Below the pieces are notes generated by a model. The model was not told where the DNA came from and did no database searches. It saw only the letters and a list, made by a program, of their open reading frames with translations. Shown piece by piece: positions 16,663-26,191 of a stretch of 64,000 nucleotides of DNA. The stretch is taken from assembly GCF_013204885.1 (NCBI RefSeq), contig NZ_JABMKX010000026.1:1-64000 (forward strand). Reading direction: 5' to 3'. This DNA comes from Paenibacillus tritici. Lineage in GTDB: Bacteria; Bacillota; Bacilli; Paenibacillales; Paenibacillaceae. Position numbers and translations under genes: made by a program. Within the stretch, counting starts at the first letter, position 1; every line of letters starts with the position of its first letter.

Positions 16663-16777
16663 AGTGTTCCACACACAGCAACTGCAAGGCAAAGCGAACA
16701 GCAGGCTTGGTGTTCCACCAAAGCAAGGTCAAGGGCCAAGGCAAGGCAAAGGATGGCTTGGTGTTCCACCAAAGCAA
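16659..16777. repeat. Three spaced short repeats with internal dyad
   Basis: GGCTTGGTGTTCCACC plus AAAGCAA occurs identically at 16704-16726 and 16755-16777 (51 bases apart), with a degenerate copy at 16659-16681. Each good copy contains TTGGTG/CACCAA around TTC. The last copy ends three bases before the stop of the converging regulator gene. Function unknown. Confidence 0.75.
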
Positions 16778-16779
16778 CC

Positions 16780-19020
16780 TTAGTTCATCCGCGCACTCTT
16801 TAACCGCCGGTAATCCGTAGGCGTCGTGCCGAAGCTGCGCTTGAACATCCGGTGCAGGTAAGAGCTGCTGGTGAAGCCGCAGCGCTCGGCAATCGCGGTT
16901 ACGGGCAGGTCGGTGTTCTCCAGCAGGACGCAGACCTCCCGCATCCGCACCTCCAGAATGACATCGACGATGCTGTTCAGGGTCTGCTGCTTGTAGAGGC
17001 GGCTGACGTAGATGGGAGACATATTCAGCTCATCGGCGATCTGGTTAAGGCTAAGGTGGGGTTTCATGTAATCCTCGTTGATCTTGGCGTTAATCTGGCA
17101 GATCAGATCATGCTGCTTGGCGTTTTTTTTACCGGCGAGCTGCTCCTGCAAGGTATGGAAGAGGGTAGAGAAGGCCTCCTCCAGCTCGGCAAGGGTCTCA
17201 ACGGATTCCAGACCAGGCAGCTCGTGAAGTCCATCGTATTGTAAGCGGTTACGTGTCTGTACGGTATTCACAAGCTCCCGGACGGTCACGCTGAGTCTGG
17301 ATACGGTTAGCTGAACGGTCTGGAAGGGGAAGGCTTCCGTCTCCCGGATGATGCTGCTGAACTGCTCGGCGGCGTCATCCAGCTTACCGCTCAGCAGCGC
17401 GTCGGCCAGCTTCTTCTCTTTATCGGCGGGATAATGATAAGTGCTGGACTCCAGCGCACAGATGTCCTGGGCCTTAATGATACAGCCATGTCCATAGAAC
17501 AGGCGGTGATTCGACGCCTCACGGACCTGCTTATAGAGCTGGTGAAGCTGAGTGGCGTTACGGTCAATATGACTATAGGTTAGTGTAAGGCTCAGCTTCA
17601 GATAATCGGAGCAGGCCTGCTGAATCTGCCGGAGCAGCGCCTCAATCAGGCCGGTATCCGTGTATTCCACGGGATCGACTATATTCAGCAGCACCAGGAT
17701 GCCGTCATCGTTCATATCCACAGTCTCGACGCGGTAGGTCTGGCCGCAAATCTCCGAAGCGATGTTCATAATGGCAAACTTCGAGGCCAGCAGGTAGGAG
17801 GAACGGGCTTCCCTGAACGCCTGGTAATGATCAATCCGGAGCAGAATCAGGCGGTAATCATTATTGAAGGTGAAGTGAATCCCGAGCTGGCGCAGCTTCT
17901 CCACCTGCTGCATGGACTGCAGGGGCTTCAGGCCAAGAATCAGGTCGCGCAGTGTATTTTGCCGGATCATGAACATGCTGTCGCGTTTCTCTGTTTCGAG
18001 AATATTCATCTCGCTGACAATCCGGTCAATCGGCAGATAGAGGCTTCTGGACATAATCCAGGAGAGACCGATACCGGCCACCAGAACAAGGGCTGCAATG
18101 AGCAGGGTGGTGTTGCGGATAGTGTTGGTCTGCTGCGTAATGATTTCATAGGGTGTAATCCGTACATATTGCCAGCTTAGGTCATCCGGTGCCGTATACG
18201 AGATCAGCGAGTTCACGCCTCCGAAGGGAGCGATGAAATAACCGGCTTCTTTGCCTTTGATCCGCTGTTCAATGAATCCGGCCTCTTCTGGAGTGAGTTC
18301 CTGCTGCTTCAGGCTGTTGCTGGACAGGAAGGCGCCCTGATCGTCCAAAATGTAAGTGGAGCTGGTTGAATCCGCGGGACTGGCGATTTCTTTGTTGATC
18401 CATGGGGCTGAAATATTGACGATAACCGCCGAATTAATGGCCCGGTCCCAGCCGATGGCATCCAGACACAGGAAGGTGTAAGCACGCACCTGATCATTCT
18501 CCTGCGCCCCATTGGAATATACTCTGGGAATCGGAGTGAACGCTCTGTAGTTCTGATAATGGCTCAGGATATCCAGAATGGAGGTGTCCACCAGCTCCTG
18601 CTCGGTAAATACACCGTTCTGGCCATGGGAGGAAGCGATATACAGCTGCCCGCCCTTGGGATTATATACATAAATAGATTCGATATATGGCATGGAGCTC
18701 AGATAGTTGCCCAGCTCGGACATGGCCGCTGTGACATCATAGATATCGGGCTTGTCATAGAACACAATTTTGGAGATGGTGCTGTTACGGTAAATTTGAA
18801 AAGAAAGCGATTGCGCAGCATCGGTCATGTTGACGACTTCCCTGCTGGTCTGCGTGAGGTTGCCAAGATCCGACTGGAAGGTCTGCTTCTTCTCGACGCC
18901 GATATAGTAGTTGTAATAGATGATGGTGGAGACAAGGAAGGTTAAGGAGACGCAAAGCGTAATGCTAATTAATAATCTGCTGTATAGTGCCCGTTGGTTG
19001 CCGATCTTGTTCAGTCTCAT
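16780..19020 (-). CDS. Membrane-anchored AraC-family regulator with extracellular sensor domain
   Basis: A 746-residue protein. One helix at about 13-37 and a second at about 305-328 enclose an extracellular region that resembles Cache-type sensors (the family commonly seen with YesN-type regulators). A cytoplasmic stretch follows, then two AraC helix-turn-helices in the last ~100 residues (NQIADELNMSPIYVSRLYK; FGTTPTDYRRLK). Such proteins read a ligand outside and bind DNA inside without phosphotransfer. It converges with the sugar ABC operon ending at 16331 and is a plausible regulator of it. The stop lies against a short repeat. Confidence 0.88.
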   Translation of the reverse strand: MRLNKIGNQRALYSRLLISITLCVSLTFLVSTIIYYNYYIGVEKKQTFQSDLGNLTQTSREVVNMTDAAQSLSFQIYRNSTISKIVFYDKPDIYDVTAAMSELGNYLSSMPYIESIYVYNPKGGQLYIASSHGQNGVFTEQELVDTSILDILSHYQNYRAFTPIPRVYSNGAQENDQVRAYTFLCLDAIGWDRAINSAVIVNISAPWINKEIASPADSTSSTYILDDQGAFLSSNSLKQQELTPEEAGFIEQRIKGKEAGYFIAPFGGVNSLISYTAPDDLSWQYVRITPYEIITQQTNTIRNTTLLIAALVLVAGIGLSWIMSRSLYLPIDRIVSEMNILETEKRDSMFMIRQNTLRDLILGLKPLQSMQQVEKLRQLGIHFTFNNDYRLILLRIDHYQAFREARSSYLLASKFAIMNIASEICGQTYRVETVDMNDDGILVLLNIVDPVEYTDTGLIEALLRQIQQACSDYLKLSLTLTYSHIDRNATQLHQLYKQVREASNHRLFYGHGCIIKAQDICALESSTYHYPADKEKKLADALLSGKLDDAAEQFSSIIRETEAFPFQTVQLTVSRLSVTVRELVNTVQTRNRLQYDGLHELPGLESVETLAELEEAFSTLFHTLQEQLAGKKNAKQHDLICQINAKINEDYMKPHLSLNQIADELNMSPIYVSRLYKQQTLNSIVDVILEVRMREVCVLLENTDLPVTAIAERCGFTSSSYLHRMFKRSFGTTPTDYRRLKSARMN

Positions 19021-19222
19021 CTCAAGTAGCCCCCCTGACTTACTGTCTGTTCATGCAGGTACTGTTCTCATCCGAATTGTTCATAGTACGATTATAAGCT
19101 TCAAGCTATGAACAGGACAGTGGAACAAGATAACATCAGTGAACAGACCGGGCCGCCGGGCAGTGAACAAATGCAAGATTGGTGTACAAAAGCTACCAGA
19201 GCGGGGGATGGCTCTATCTATC

Positions 19223-19978
19223 CTACATGACTCTGCTTTGAATACGGAAGGTGCGCGGGGAGAGGCCGATCTCTCTTTTGAACATATTGCAGAACTGGGC
19301 ATCATTGACGAATCCGGCCGCCGCAGAGACCTCGGATATGTGCATTTGGCTGTGGAGCAGGAGCGACTTGGCATAATCCAGGCGTTTTAGTAAAAGATAA
19401 CGGTGTGGCGAATGCTGAAATCTCTCCTTGAACAGATGCCTGAAGCGATCGTAGCTGTAACCGGACATCTCTGCCAGGGAGGCTACCGAAAGCTTGTGAC
19501 GGTAATGCTCGTTCATATAATTCAGCACATACTGCATCTGATCCTCTGCCGGGGAATGGAAGTCCGAGGCGCTCAGCAGCCGCTGCAGATAGACGGTAAT
19601 TTCGCTCATCTGCAGATTCAGCAGCTCGGTGAACCCGTCGCGCTTGCGCTTGAATTCTGCATTCATCCGCTGCAGGGTCTGAAGGACGGTATGCTCCTTA
19701 TCATCGTCAAAAACACCGGACAGCGAGTTGATCACCGGATTCCCGCAGTGAAAACCGACGAACAGCACCTCCGGGCTGGGCTGGTGATTCTCGTCATGCT
19801 TGAAGCCCGCCGGAATCAGGGCAAAGGTAGAGGGCCGGAAATGATAGCTGCGCTGACCGATGCTGCAGGTTCCCTGACCCTGAATGTAATACACAAGCTC
19901 GAAGCATTCATGCTGATGCGGGGGGATATACGTACCTGCCTCGTGCTCTGCATTTACAATATATAGGACACGATCCAT
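19223..19978 (-). CDS. AraC-family transcriptional regulator (cupin type)
   Basis: A 251-residue regulator: N-terminal cupin-like domain with the metal-ligand-like HQHECFELVYYIQGQG and later FALIPAGFKHDENH; C-terminal AraC helix-turn-helices (LAEMSGYSYDRFRHLFKERF, then FKREIGLSPRTFRIQ). GGAGG lies a few bases before ATG 19978. It is divergent from the nucleoside-transport operon starting at 20305 and lies upstream of nothing else on its strand within 200 bases, so it may act on that operon or on a distant sugar gene. Target and ligand are inferred only from position. Confidence 0.88.
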   Translation of the reverse strand: MDRVLYIVNAEHEAGTYIPPHQHECFELVYYIQGQGTCSIGQRSYHFRPSTFALIPAGFKHDENHQPSPEVLFVGFHCGNPVINSLSGVFDDDKEHTVLQTLQRMNAEFKRKRDGFTELLNLQMSEITVYLQRLLSASDFHSPAEDQMQYVLNYMNEHYRHKLSVASLAEMSGYSYDRFRHLFKERFQHSPHRYLLLKRLDYAKSLLLHSQMHISEVSAAAGFVNDAQFCNMFKREIGLSPRTFRIQSRVM

Positions 19979-20304
19979 GATGAGCCTCCATTCCTGGTCA
20001 TTTAGCCGAATCGTACAAAAAGTTGACCGAAAATATATAAATATTTATGTTTTCATTTGATATGATCTTATCAATAAAACCGAAGATTCTCAACTGGACT
20101 GGCCATCTTGTTCGGATATTTCACGGTTTTTTGACGAAATGTAACATGAAATGTTTGGTTTTCAGAGTAAAATGCTAATTTTCAGAATTTCAACATTCAG
20201 TTATTCATGGTACCCGATTGGATGGGACCAACAAAACGTGTAACTGGGATTTTATGCTACTTCACAGGGTTGATCCATTACAAACAGGGGTGTGAACTTA
20301 AGAG
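19979..20304. other. Long leader/promoter region of the nucleoside operon
   Basis: 326 AT-rich bases between divergent genes. Besides a promoter candidate (20023-20051) it holds nested inverted repeats: AAAACCG (20076-20082) with CGGTTTT (20124-20130) ahead of TTG, alternating with CCGAAGAT against ATCTTGTTCGG, and GGTACCC/GGGACC near 20210-20230. The purine-riboswitch core motifs were looked for and are not there. Confidence 0.45.
20023..20051 (+). promoter_or_regulatory. Candidate promoter of the nucleoside operon
   Basis: TTGACC (20023-20028) and TATGTT (20046-20051) with a 17-base AT-rich spacer, about 250 bases upstream of the first gene. Confidence 0.4.
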
Positions 20305-21441
20305 ATGAACAAGAAAATGCTCACTTTATTGCTGCTGGCGGTTATGGTACTGGTCACTGCATGCGGAAACAGCAAGTCCGGTAATGGAAATACAGCCACT
20401 CCAGGTACGAATGCGGAAGGCGGAGGCGCGACTGCGGGGGACAAGCTCAAGGTTGTGCTGCTGATTCCGGGGACACTGGGGGACAAGTCGTTTTTTGATG
20501 CGGCGAACAATGGTCTGCAAAAAGTGAAAAGCGAGCTTGGCGCGGAAACCAAAGTGGTGGAAATGGGCGCGGACAAGACGAAATGGGAGCCGACGTTCAA
20601 TGATATCGCTGCCGAGGATTGGGATGTTGTCATCTCGGGCGGCTCGGAAATTACGGAAATGTTCAATGCGACCGCAGAAGCCAATCCGGATAAAAAATTC
20701 ATCAACTACGACACTGACATTGAAGAAGCACCTGAAAATATGTACAACATGTCCTATTCGACCAATGAGGTATCGTTCCTGGCCGGAGCGGCAGCGGCAT
20801 TGGCTACCCAGTCCGATATGGCTAATGCCAACAAGGACAACGTAATCGGATTCCTGGGCGGAATGGACATCCCCGGGATCAATGCTTTCCTGGTGGGGTA
20901 CATCCAGGGAGCACAATATGTTGATCCTGAGGTGAAGGTAGCGGTATCCTATGCCGGAGATTTCGTGAACCCGGCCAAGGGCAAGGAATTGTCGCTGATC
21001 CAGTACAACTCCGGGGTGGATATTATTTTCAACGTAGCCGGGGGTACGGGACTGGGCATCTTCGATGCTGCGAAGGAAAAAAGTAAATATGCGATTGGCG
21101 TCGATTCTGACCAGGCCATGCTGCTGAAGGATACAGATAGTGTGAAAGCGAACCTGATCGTTACCTCTGCGATCAAAAAGATCGACTCCGCCATCCTTGG
21201 CGCAGTGAAGAAGCTGCAAGACGGGACACTGGAGATGGGCAAACGTGATGTGCTTGGCTTCGTCGAAGACGGCGTGGGCATTGCCGAGAATGAGATCTAC
21301 AAGGAAGCGTTCCCGGCAGAGCTGCAGACCAAGATTGAAGAAGTGAAGCAGAAGCTGATCAATAAGGAAATTAAGGTGGATAATGCTATGGGCATGGAAA
21401 CCTCTGAAGTCGAAGCGATCCGTAATGCTGTTAAACCTTAA
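20305..21441 (+). CDS. Nucleoside-binding lipoprotein, BMP/Med family (PnrA/NupN-like)
   Basis: Surface lipoprotein of 378 residues. Lipobox VTAC with Cys20, then a Gly/Ala-rich linker and a BMP domain (LIPGTLGDKSFFDAANNGLQ, then the VDSDQ near the ligand pocket). In B. subtilis NupN and in spirochaetes PnrA, proteins of this family bind purine nucleosides for ABC import. It is followed at 21583 by a double ATPase and two permeases of the matching type. The ribosome site (GGGGTG or AAGAG) before ATG 20305 is weak. Confidence 0.92.
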   Translation: MNKKMLTLLLLAVMVLVTACGNSKSGNGNTATPGTNAEGGGATAGDKLKVVLLIPGTLGDKSFFDAANNGLQKVKSELGAETKVVEMGADKTKWEPTFNDIAAEDWDVVISGGSEITEMFNATAEANPDKKFINYDTDIEEAPENMYNMSYSTNEVSFLAGAAAALATQSDMANANKDNVIGFLGGMDIPGINAFLVGYIQGAQYVDPEVKVAVSYAGDFVNPAKGKELSLIQYNSGVDIIFNVAGGTGLGIFDAAKEKSKYAIGVDSDQAMLLKDTDSVKANLIVTSAIKKIDSAILGAVKKLQDGTLEMGKRDVLGFVEDGVGIAENEIYKEAFPAELQTKIEEVKQKLINKEIKVDNAMGMETSEVEAIRNAVKP

Positions 21442-21582
21442 GGACATGAATAGAATTTTGGCTTGAATAAAATATTTGGCTTGAATGGAAACAGGCAGTC
21501 TGCAGATGGAGGCTCTTCTCTTAGGAAGGGCTTCCGCTGCCTATTTTTGCAGATCACCCAAGTTGAAAGGCGATGATGACCC

Positions 21583-23145
21583 ATGGCAAATGCTCTGCTG
21601 GAAATGCGGGGAATCACCAAAGTATATCCGAACGGCGTAGTAGCCAACAAGGACGTTGAATTCTCCCTGCGTGAGGGGGAGATCCATGCGATTGCGGGTG
21701 AGAACGGAGCCGGTAAATCGACTCTGATGAAGATTATGTTCGGCATGGAGTCGCCCAGTGAAGGCGAGCTCTACATCCGGGGGGAACAGGTGAAGCTGCA
21801 GTCCCCGCAGGACGCGATTGACCGCGGCATCGGTATGGTCCATCAGCATTTCATGCTGGTGCCTTCTTTTACAGTGGCCGAGAATATGGTGCTGGGCATG
21901 GAGCCGCGCAAAGGGGTGGGCTTCAATGTTGGTGAAGCTGTACGTCTGACGGAGGCCACGGCGCGTAAATATAACCTCGCGGTGAATGCCAAGGCCAAGG
22001 TGGAGGACTTAAGCGTCGGCATGAAGCAGAAGGTGGAGATTCTGAAGGCACTGGTGCGCGGGGCCAAAATCCTCATTCTTGACGAGCCTACAGCCGTGCT
22101 GACTCCGCAGGAGACGGAGGAGCTGTTCCGCGAGCTTCAGCAGCTGAAGGAGCAAGGGCACACGATTGTGTTCATCTCGCACAAGCTGAAGGAGGTCAAG
22201 GCGATCTGTGACCGGATCACCATCATGCGCGGCGGCAGAAGCGAAGGGGTCTTCGAGACCCGTGAAGTGACCGAGCAGGAAATCTCACGGCTGATGGTCG
22301 GCCGGGATGTTGTGCTGAAGTACGACAAGAGCACTATACCTCATGGCAAGCCGGTGCTTACGGTAGACAGGCTGAATGTATCCGACAGTCAGGGCAAAGC
22401 GCTGCTCTCGGAGATCAGCTTCTCGGTCCGTGAAGGACAGATCGTCGGCATTGCCGGCGTGGAGGGGAACGGACAGACTCAGCTTATTGAAGCGCTGACC
22501 GGCGGTCTCCGCGGTGTTACCGGCAGCGGATCGGTACGGGTGAAGGGGGAGGAGATCCGCGAGCTGGATATTCTGGATATCCGTAACCTGGGAGTCTCTT
22601 ATATCCCTGAGGACCGGATGCGTCAAGGCTCGGCCGGAGAGGCCAGCATTGCCGACAACCTGATCTCTACGCGGTACCGCCAGAAGGATATGAATAAGGG
22701 GCCTTTTCTTCACGGTTCCAAAATCGCCGCGCTGGCCTCAGCCCTGGTGGAGGAATTCAAAGTGCGCTGCTCCGGTCCGCAGCAGCCGATTGGGATGCTG
22801 TCCGGCGGCAACATGCAGAAGGTGGTCGTGGCCAGGGAATGCTCAACGAATCCGCAGCTGCTGATCGCGGAGCAGCCGACCCGGGGTGTCGATATCGGGG
22901 CTGCCCAGTTCATCCATCAGAAGCTGCTGGAGCTGCGTTCGGGGAATTGTGCCACCCTGCTGGTATCGGCGGATCTGAATGAAATTCTGGAACTGAGCGA
23001 CAGTCTTCTTGTCATGTATGAGGGTCAGATCGTGGCATATTTCGATCATCCTTCGGCTGTCAGTGAGGAAGAGCTGGGGCTCTATATGCTGGGGATCAAC
23101 CGGCAGGACAAAGAGCAGACCGGGAGGGCCGTAAATCATGTTTAG
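21583..23145 (+). CDS. Nucleoside ABC transporter ATPase with two ATPase domains (NupO/YufO-like)
   Basis: A 520-residue protein with two ABC domains. The first has Walker A GENGAGKST (39-47), LILDEPTAVLTPQE and the signature-like LSVGMKQKVEIL. The second has a degenerate Walker A (GVEGNGQTQL) and a good LSGGNMQKVVVARE, the pattern usual in the RbsA/NupO group. It energises import with the two permeases that follow. The gene overlaps the next by eight bases, suggesting coupled translation. Between the binding-protein gene and this one lie 141 bases with an AAGGGC-rich hairpin but no clear terminator. Confidence 0.94.
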   Translation: MANALLEMRGITKVYPNGVVANKDVEFSLREGEIHAIAGENGAGKSTLMKIMFGMESPSEGELYIRGEQVKLQSPQDAIDRGIGMVHQHFMLVPSFTVAENMVLGMEPRKGVGFNVGEAVRLTEATARKYNLAVNAKAKVEDLSVGMKQKVEILKALVRGAKILILDEPTAVLTPQETEELFRELQQLKEQGHTIVFISHKLKEVKAICDRITIMRGGRSEGVFETREVTEQEISRLMVGRDVVLKYDKSTIPHGKPVLTVDRLNVSDSQGKALLSEISFSVREGQIVGIAGVEGNGQTQLIEALTGGLRGVTGSGSVRVKGEEIRELDILDIRNLGVSYIPEDRMRQGSAGEASIADNLISTRYRQKDMNKGPFLHGSKIAALASALVEEFKVRCSGPQQPIGMLSGGNMQKVVVARECSTNPQLLIAEQPTRGVDIGAAQFIHQKLLELRSGNCATLLVSADLNEILELSDSLLVMYEGQIVAYFDHPSAVSEEELGLYMLGINRQDKEQTGRAVNHV

Positions 23146-24184
23146 AGTAAAATATTTCGAGGCAATCCGGACGGCAGCAGTCATTATCATTGCACTGGTT
23201 ATCGCGTTCCTGGTCATCTCGCTGGTCAGTGACCACCCGGTGAAGACGATAGGCATCTTCCTCTGGGAGCCGTTGTCCACGAAGGGGCATATCGGGAATG
23301 TCATTGAGATGGCTATTCCGCTGATGTTCACCGGACTTGCCGTCTCCCTGCTGTTCCGGGCCAATATGTTCAACCTGGGGGCGGAAGGGATCTTCTACTT
23401 CTCCGGTGTTGTGACCACGGTACTGGCGATTCATCTTAGCCTGAACAGCTGGCTGCATCCGCTGGTGGCGATCCTCGCCGGCTCGATTGTGGGAGCGCTG
23501 CTCTCAGCCATTCCCGGCATTCTCAAGGCGAAGTGGAATGCCAACGAACTGGTGACTTCGCTGATGTTCAATAATATTCTGTTTGGGGTGGGGCTGTACC
23601 TGCTTAACTATCATCTGCGGGATGCCAAGGCCTTCGCCAATGTATCTTTTAAATTCGAGAAGACGGCACAGCTGAGCAAGCTGTTCACAGGTACACGGAT
23701 TCATACCGGACTTATTATCGTACTGGTGCTTATTGTGCTGGCCCACCTGTTCCTCTACCGGACCAAGTGGGGGTATGAGCTGCGTATGACCGGGGTCAAC
23801 CGGGAATTCGCCCGTTATTCAGGCATGAAGACAGCCAAGGTCATCATTATGGTCCATCTGATTGCCGGGTTCATTGCCGGTATGGGCGGCTCGGTGGAAG
23901 TGCTTGGGATGTACAGCCGGTTTCAATGGACCTCCTTGCCGGGCTACGGTATGGATGGTGCGCTGGTGGCCATGCTGGCCAAGAATAATCCGCTCTCTGT
24001 CATTGTCTCGGCGCTCTTCCTGGCCTATATCCGTATAGGCGCCGACATGATGGCGCGCCTGTCCGATGTGCCGTCCGAGATGATCTCGATCATTCAGGCT
24101 GTAATTATCCTGTTGATCTCTGCGGAGCAGTTCCTTAAGTTCTGGAAGAACCGCATGCTGCTGAAGGAGGCGAAGGAAGCATGA
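23138..24184 (+). CDS. Nucleoside ABC transporter permease (NupP/YufP-like)
   Basis: Membrane subunit, 348 residues, with about nine hydrophobic helices of the BPD_transp_2 family (NMFNLGAEGIFYFSGVV, GMGGSVEVLGMYSRFQW). It starts within the end of the ATPase gene and overlaps the partner permease by four bases (ATGA). Pairs with the next gene product as a heterodimeric channel. Confidence 0.93.
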   Translation: MFRVKYFEAIRTAAVIIIALVIAFLVISLVSDHPVKTIGIFLWEPLSTKGHIGNVIEMAIPLMFTGLAVSLLFRANMFNLGAEGIFYFSGVVTTVLAIHLSLNSWLHPLVAILAGSIVGALLSAIPGILKAKWNANELVTSLMFNNILFGVGLYLLNYHLRDAKAFANVSFKFEKTAQLSKLFTGTRIHTGLIIVLVLIVLAHLFLYRTKWGYELRMTGVNREFARYSGMKTAKVIIMVHLIAGFIAGMGGSVEVLGMYSRFQWTSLPGYGMDGALVAMLAKNNPLSVIVSALFLAYIRIGADMMARLSDVPSEMISIIQAVIILLISAEQFLKFWKNRMLLKEAKEA

Positions 24185-25116
24185 ACAGTCTGCTGAATGT
24201 CATTCTGACGACGGATTTTGCCTTCTCTGTACTGCGTGTGACTACGCCGATTCTGTTCGCAGCGCTGGGGGCGCTCATCTCGAACCGTGCAGGAATCATC
24301 AATATCGGGATGGAAGGGATTATGCTGGTCTCGGCGCTGGCCGGGGTCATTGTGAGCGCGTATACGCAAAGTGCCTGGGTCGGGCTGCTGGGCGCAGTAT
24401 TATCGGGGACGCTTATTGCCGGGATTCTGGCTTTCTTTACCTTGAAATTCAAGACCCACATCATTCTCGGCGGTGTGGCGATCAATATGTTCGCTTCAGG
24501 GGGAACGGTGTTTATTCTGTATCTGCTCAGCGGGGACAAGGGTTCCTCCACCTCCCTGGCGAGTAAAGTGCTGCCGAGTATAGAGATTCCGCTCCTGAGG
24601 GATATTCCGGTGCTGGGGCCGATTCTGTCGGGACACCATATTCTGACGTATTTCTCTATCCTGTCTGTACTTGTGGTCTATTATCTGCTGAACCGTACGC
24701 CGCTGGGGCTGCGTATCCGCTCGGTGGGTGAGAATCCCCATGCGGCCCAGTCCGTCGGAGTCAGTGTGGTGCGTATCCAGTACAGTGCGCTGCTGCTCAG
24801 CGGCTTCTTTGCCAGTCTGGGCGGAGCTTATATGTCGATGGGGTATTTGTCACTGTTCACCCGTGATATGATTGCCGGCCGGGGCTGGATCGCGATTGCT
24901 GCAGAGTCCATGGGCCGGAGTACAACTGTAGGTACAGCGCTGACCTCCTTGCTGTTCGGGGCAGCTGATGCGCTCTCCAATGCTCTGCAGGTGCTGAAGA
25001 TTCCGGCTGAGCTGATTGCTACGCTTCCTTATGTGGCAACGGTGATCGGTCTGATCATCTACGCGGTCTCAGAGACGCGGAAGAAGAACAGGAAGCTGAA
25101 GACGACGGCTAAATAA
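24181..25116 (+). CDS. Nucleoside ABC transporter permease (NupQ/YufQ-like)
   Basis: Second membrane subunit, 311 residues, same BPD_transp_2 family; the N-terminal LISNRAGIINIGMEGIMLV is the family hallmark and GGAYMSMGYLSLF lies in the later half. Last of the transport genes; 115 bases with a repeated leader-like segment separate it from the nucleoside hydrolase. Confidence 0.94.
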   Translation: MNSLLNVILTTDFAFSVLRVTTPILFAALGALISNRAGIINIGMEGIMLVSALAGVIVSAYTQSAWVGLLGAVLSGTLIAGILAFFTLKFKTHIILGGVAINMFASGGTVFILYLLSGDKGSSTSLASKVLPSIEIPLLRDIPVLGPILSGHHILTYFSILSVLVVYYLLNRTPLGLRIRSVGENPHAAQSVGVSVVRIQYSALLLSGFFASLGGAYMSMGYLSLFTRDMIAGRGWIAIAAESMGRSTTVGTALTSLLFGAADALSNALQVLKIPAELIATLPYVATVIGLIIYAVSETRKKNRKLKTTAK

Positions 25117-25132
25117 ACGAAATATATTAGAA

Positions 25133-25207
25133 AGTCCAAATTCACCGCAGTGACGATGAAGCTTCAAGTTCAAAAATTAAGTGCGTCTTTTATATAGCTT
25201 TTCACAT
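25133..25207 (+). repeat. Repeated leader segment, copy X
   Basis: AAGTCCAA then TTCACCGCAGTGA, AAGCTT and TTCACATGA recur in the same order at 28085-28144. Copy X precedes the nucleoside hydrolase gene by 25 bases; copy Y precedes a response-regulator gene. Confidence 0.6.
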
Positions 25208-25231
25208 GACTAATCTAAGGGAGCGACGACG

Positions 25232-26188
25232 ATGCCAACACCTATCATAATTGACTGCGATCCGGGGCATGATGACGCGATTGCCATTCTGCTTGCGCTG
25301 GCCCATCCAGGAGAGCTGGAGATCCGGGGCATTACCACGGTTGGCGGCAACCAGATTCTGGACAAAATCACCGATAATGCACTGAAGATCCTCAGCTTTG
25401 TAAATGCGGATATTCCCGTGGCCAAGGGAGCGGCAGAGCCGCTGCTCGGCAAGCTGGTTACCGGAGAGGAAGCCCACGGGGAGTCCGGCATGGACGGCCC
25501 GGCGCTTCCGGCGAGCAAGTTCAAGCCGGTGGAACAGGGAGCGGTGGAATTCATGCTGGATATTATCCGGTCTTCTGAAGAGAAGATTACCCTGGTGCCT
25601 ACAGCTCCGCTGACGAATATCGCCCTCTTGATCACCGCTTATCCTGAGGTGAAGGACAGAATCGAGAAGATCTCACTGATGGGTGGCGGGCTGGCTTACG
25701 GCAATGTGACCCGGACGGCGGAATTCAATATTTATGTGGACCCGGAGGCGGCGCGGATTGTTTTTGAATCCGGGATTCCCATTGTGATGAGCGGACTGGA
25801 TGTGACGGATAAAGCGGCTATATTCGAAGAGGAGATCCAGGAGCTGAAGACGCGTGGACCCGTATCCGTAATGGTCGGAGAGCTGCTGGATTTCTATTCG
25901 ATCTATGGCAAAAAGATGGGCTTTGTCGGCAACGCGCTGCATGACCCGTGTGCGATTGCCTGGCTGCTGCATCCGGAGCTGTTTGAATCCGAGCACCTGC
26001 ATGTTACCGTGGAGACCGAGGGCAAGCTGACCCGGGGAATGACCGTTGCCGACCGGCGCAAGAAGCCCGAGTTGCCTGCCAATACGGAGGTGCTGCTCGG
26101 CGTAGATCGTGAAGCCTTCATCAAGCTGCTGTATGATTCACTTGACCGGTTAGACCGGGAGCTTGAATCTTCAGCGGGAGCATTGTAG
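25232..26188 (+). CDS. Nucleoside hydrolase (inosine-uridine preferring family)
   Basis: Splits nucleosides into base and ribose. The calcium-binding aspartate cluster DCDPGHDDA is at residues 8-16, the ribose-site NALHDPCAIAW is near the C-terminal third, and the total of 318 residues is normal for the family. A ribosome site (AAGGGAG) precedes ATG 25232. Its place after a nucleoside importer means imported nucleosides are probably cleaved at once for ribose and base salvage. Substrate preference cannot be read from the sequence. Confidence 0.93.
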   Translation: MPTPIIIDCDPGHDDAIAILLALAHPGELEIRGITTVGGNQILDKITDNALKILSFVNADIPVAKGAAEPLLGKLVTGEEAHGESGMDGPALPASKFKPVEQGAVEFMLDIIRSSEEKITLVPTAPLTNIALLITAYPEVKDRIEKISLMGGGLAYGNVTRTAEFNIYVDPEAARIVFESGIPIVMSGLDVTDKAAIFEEEIQELKTRGPVSVMVGELLDFYSIYGKKMGFVGNALHDPCAIAWLLHPELFESEHLHVTVETEGKLTRGMTVADRRKKPELPANTEVLLGVDREAFIKLLYDSLDRLDRELESSAGAL

Positions 26189-26191
26189 GAG

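Noticed and set aside
19979..20304. Purine riboswitch before the nucleoside operon
   Set aside because: The invariant loop and junction sequences of the purine aptamer are not present, although other hairpins are.
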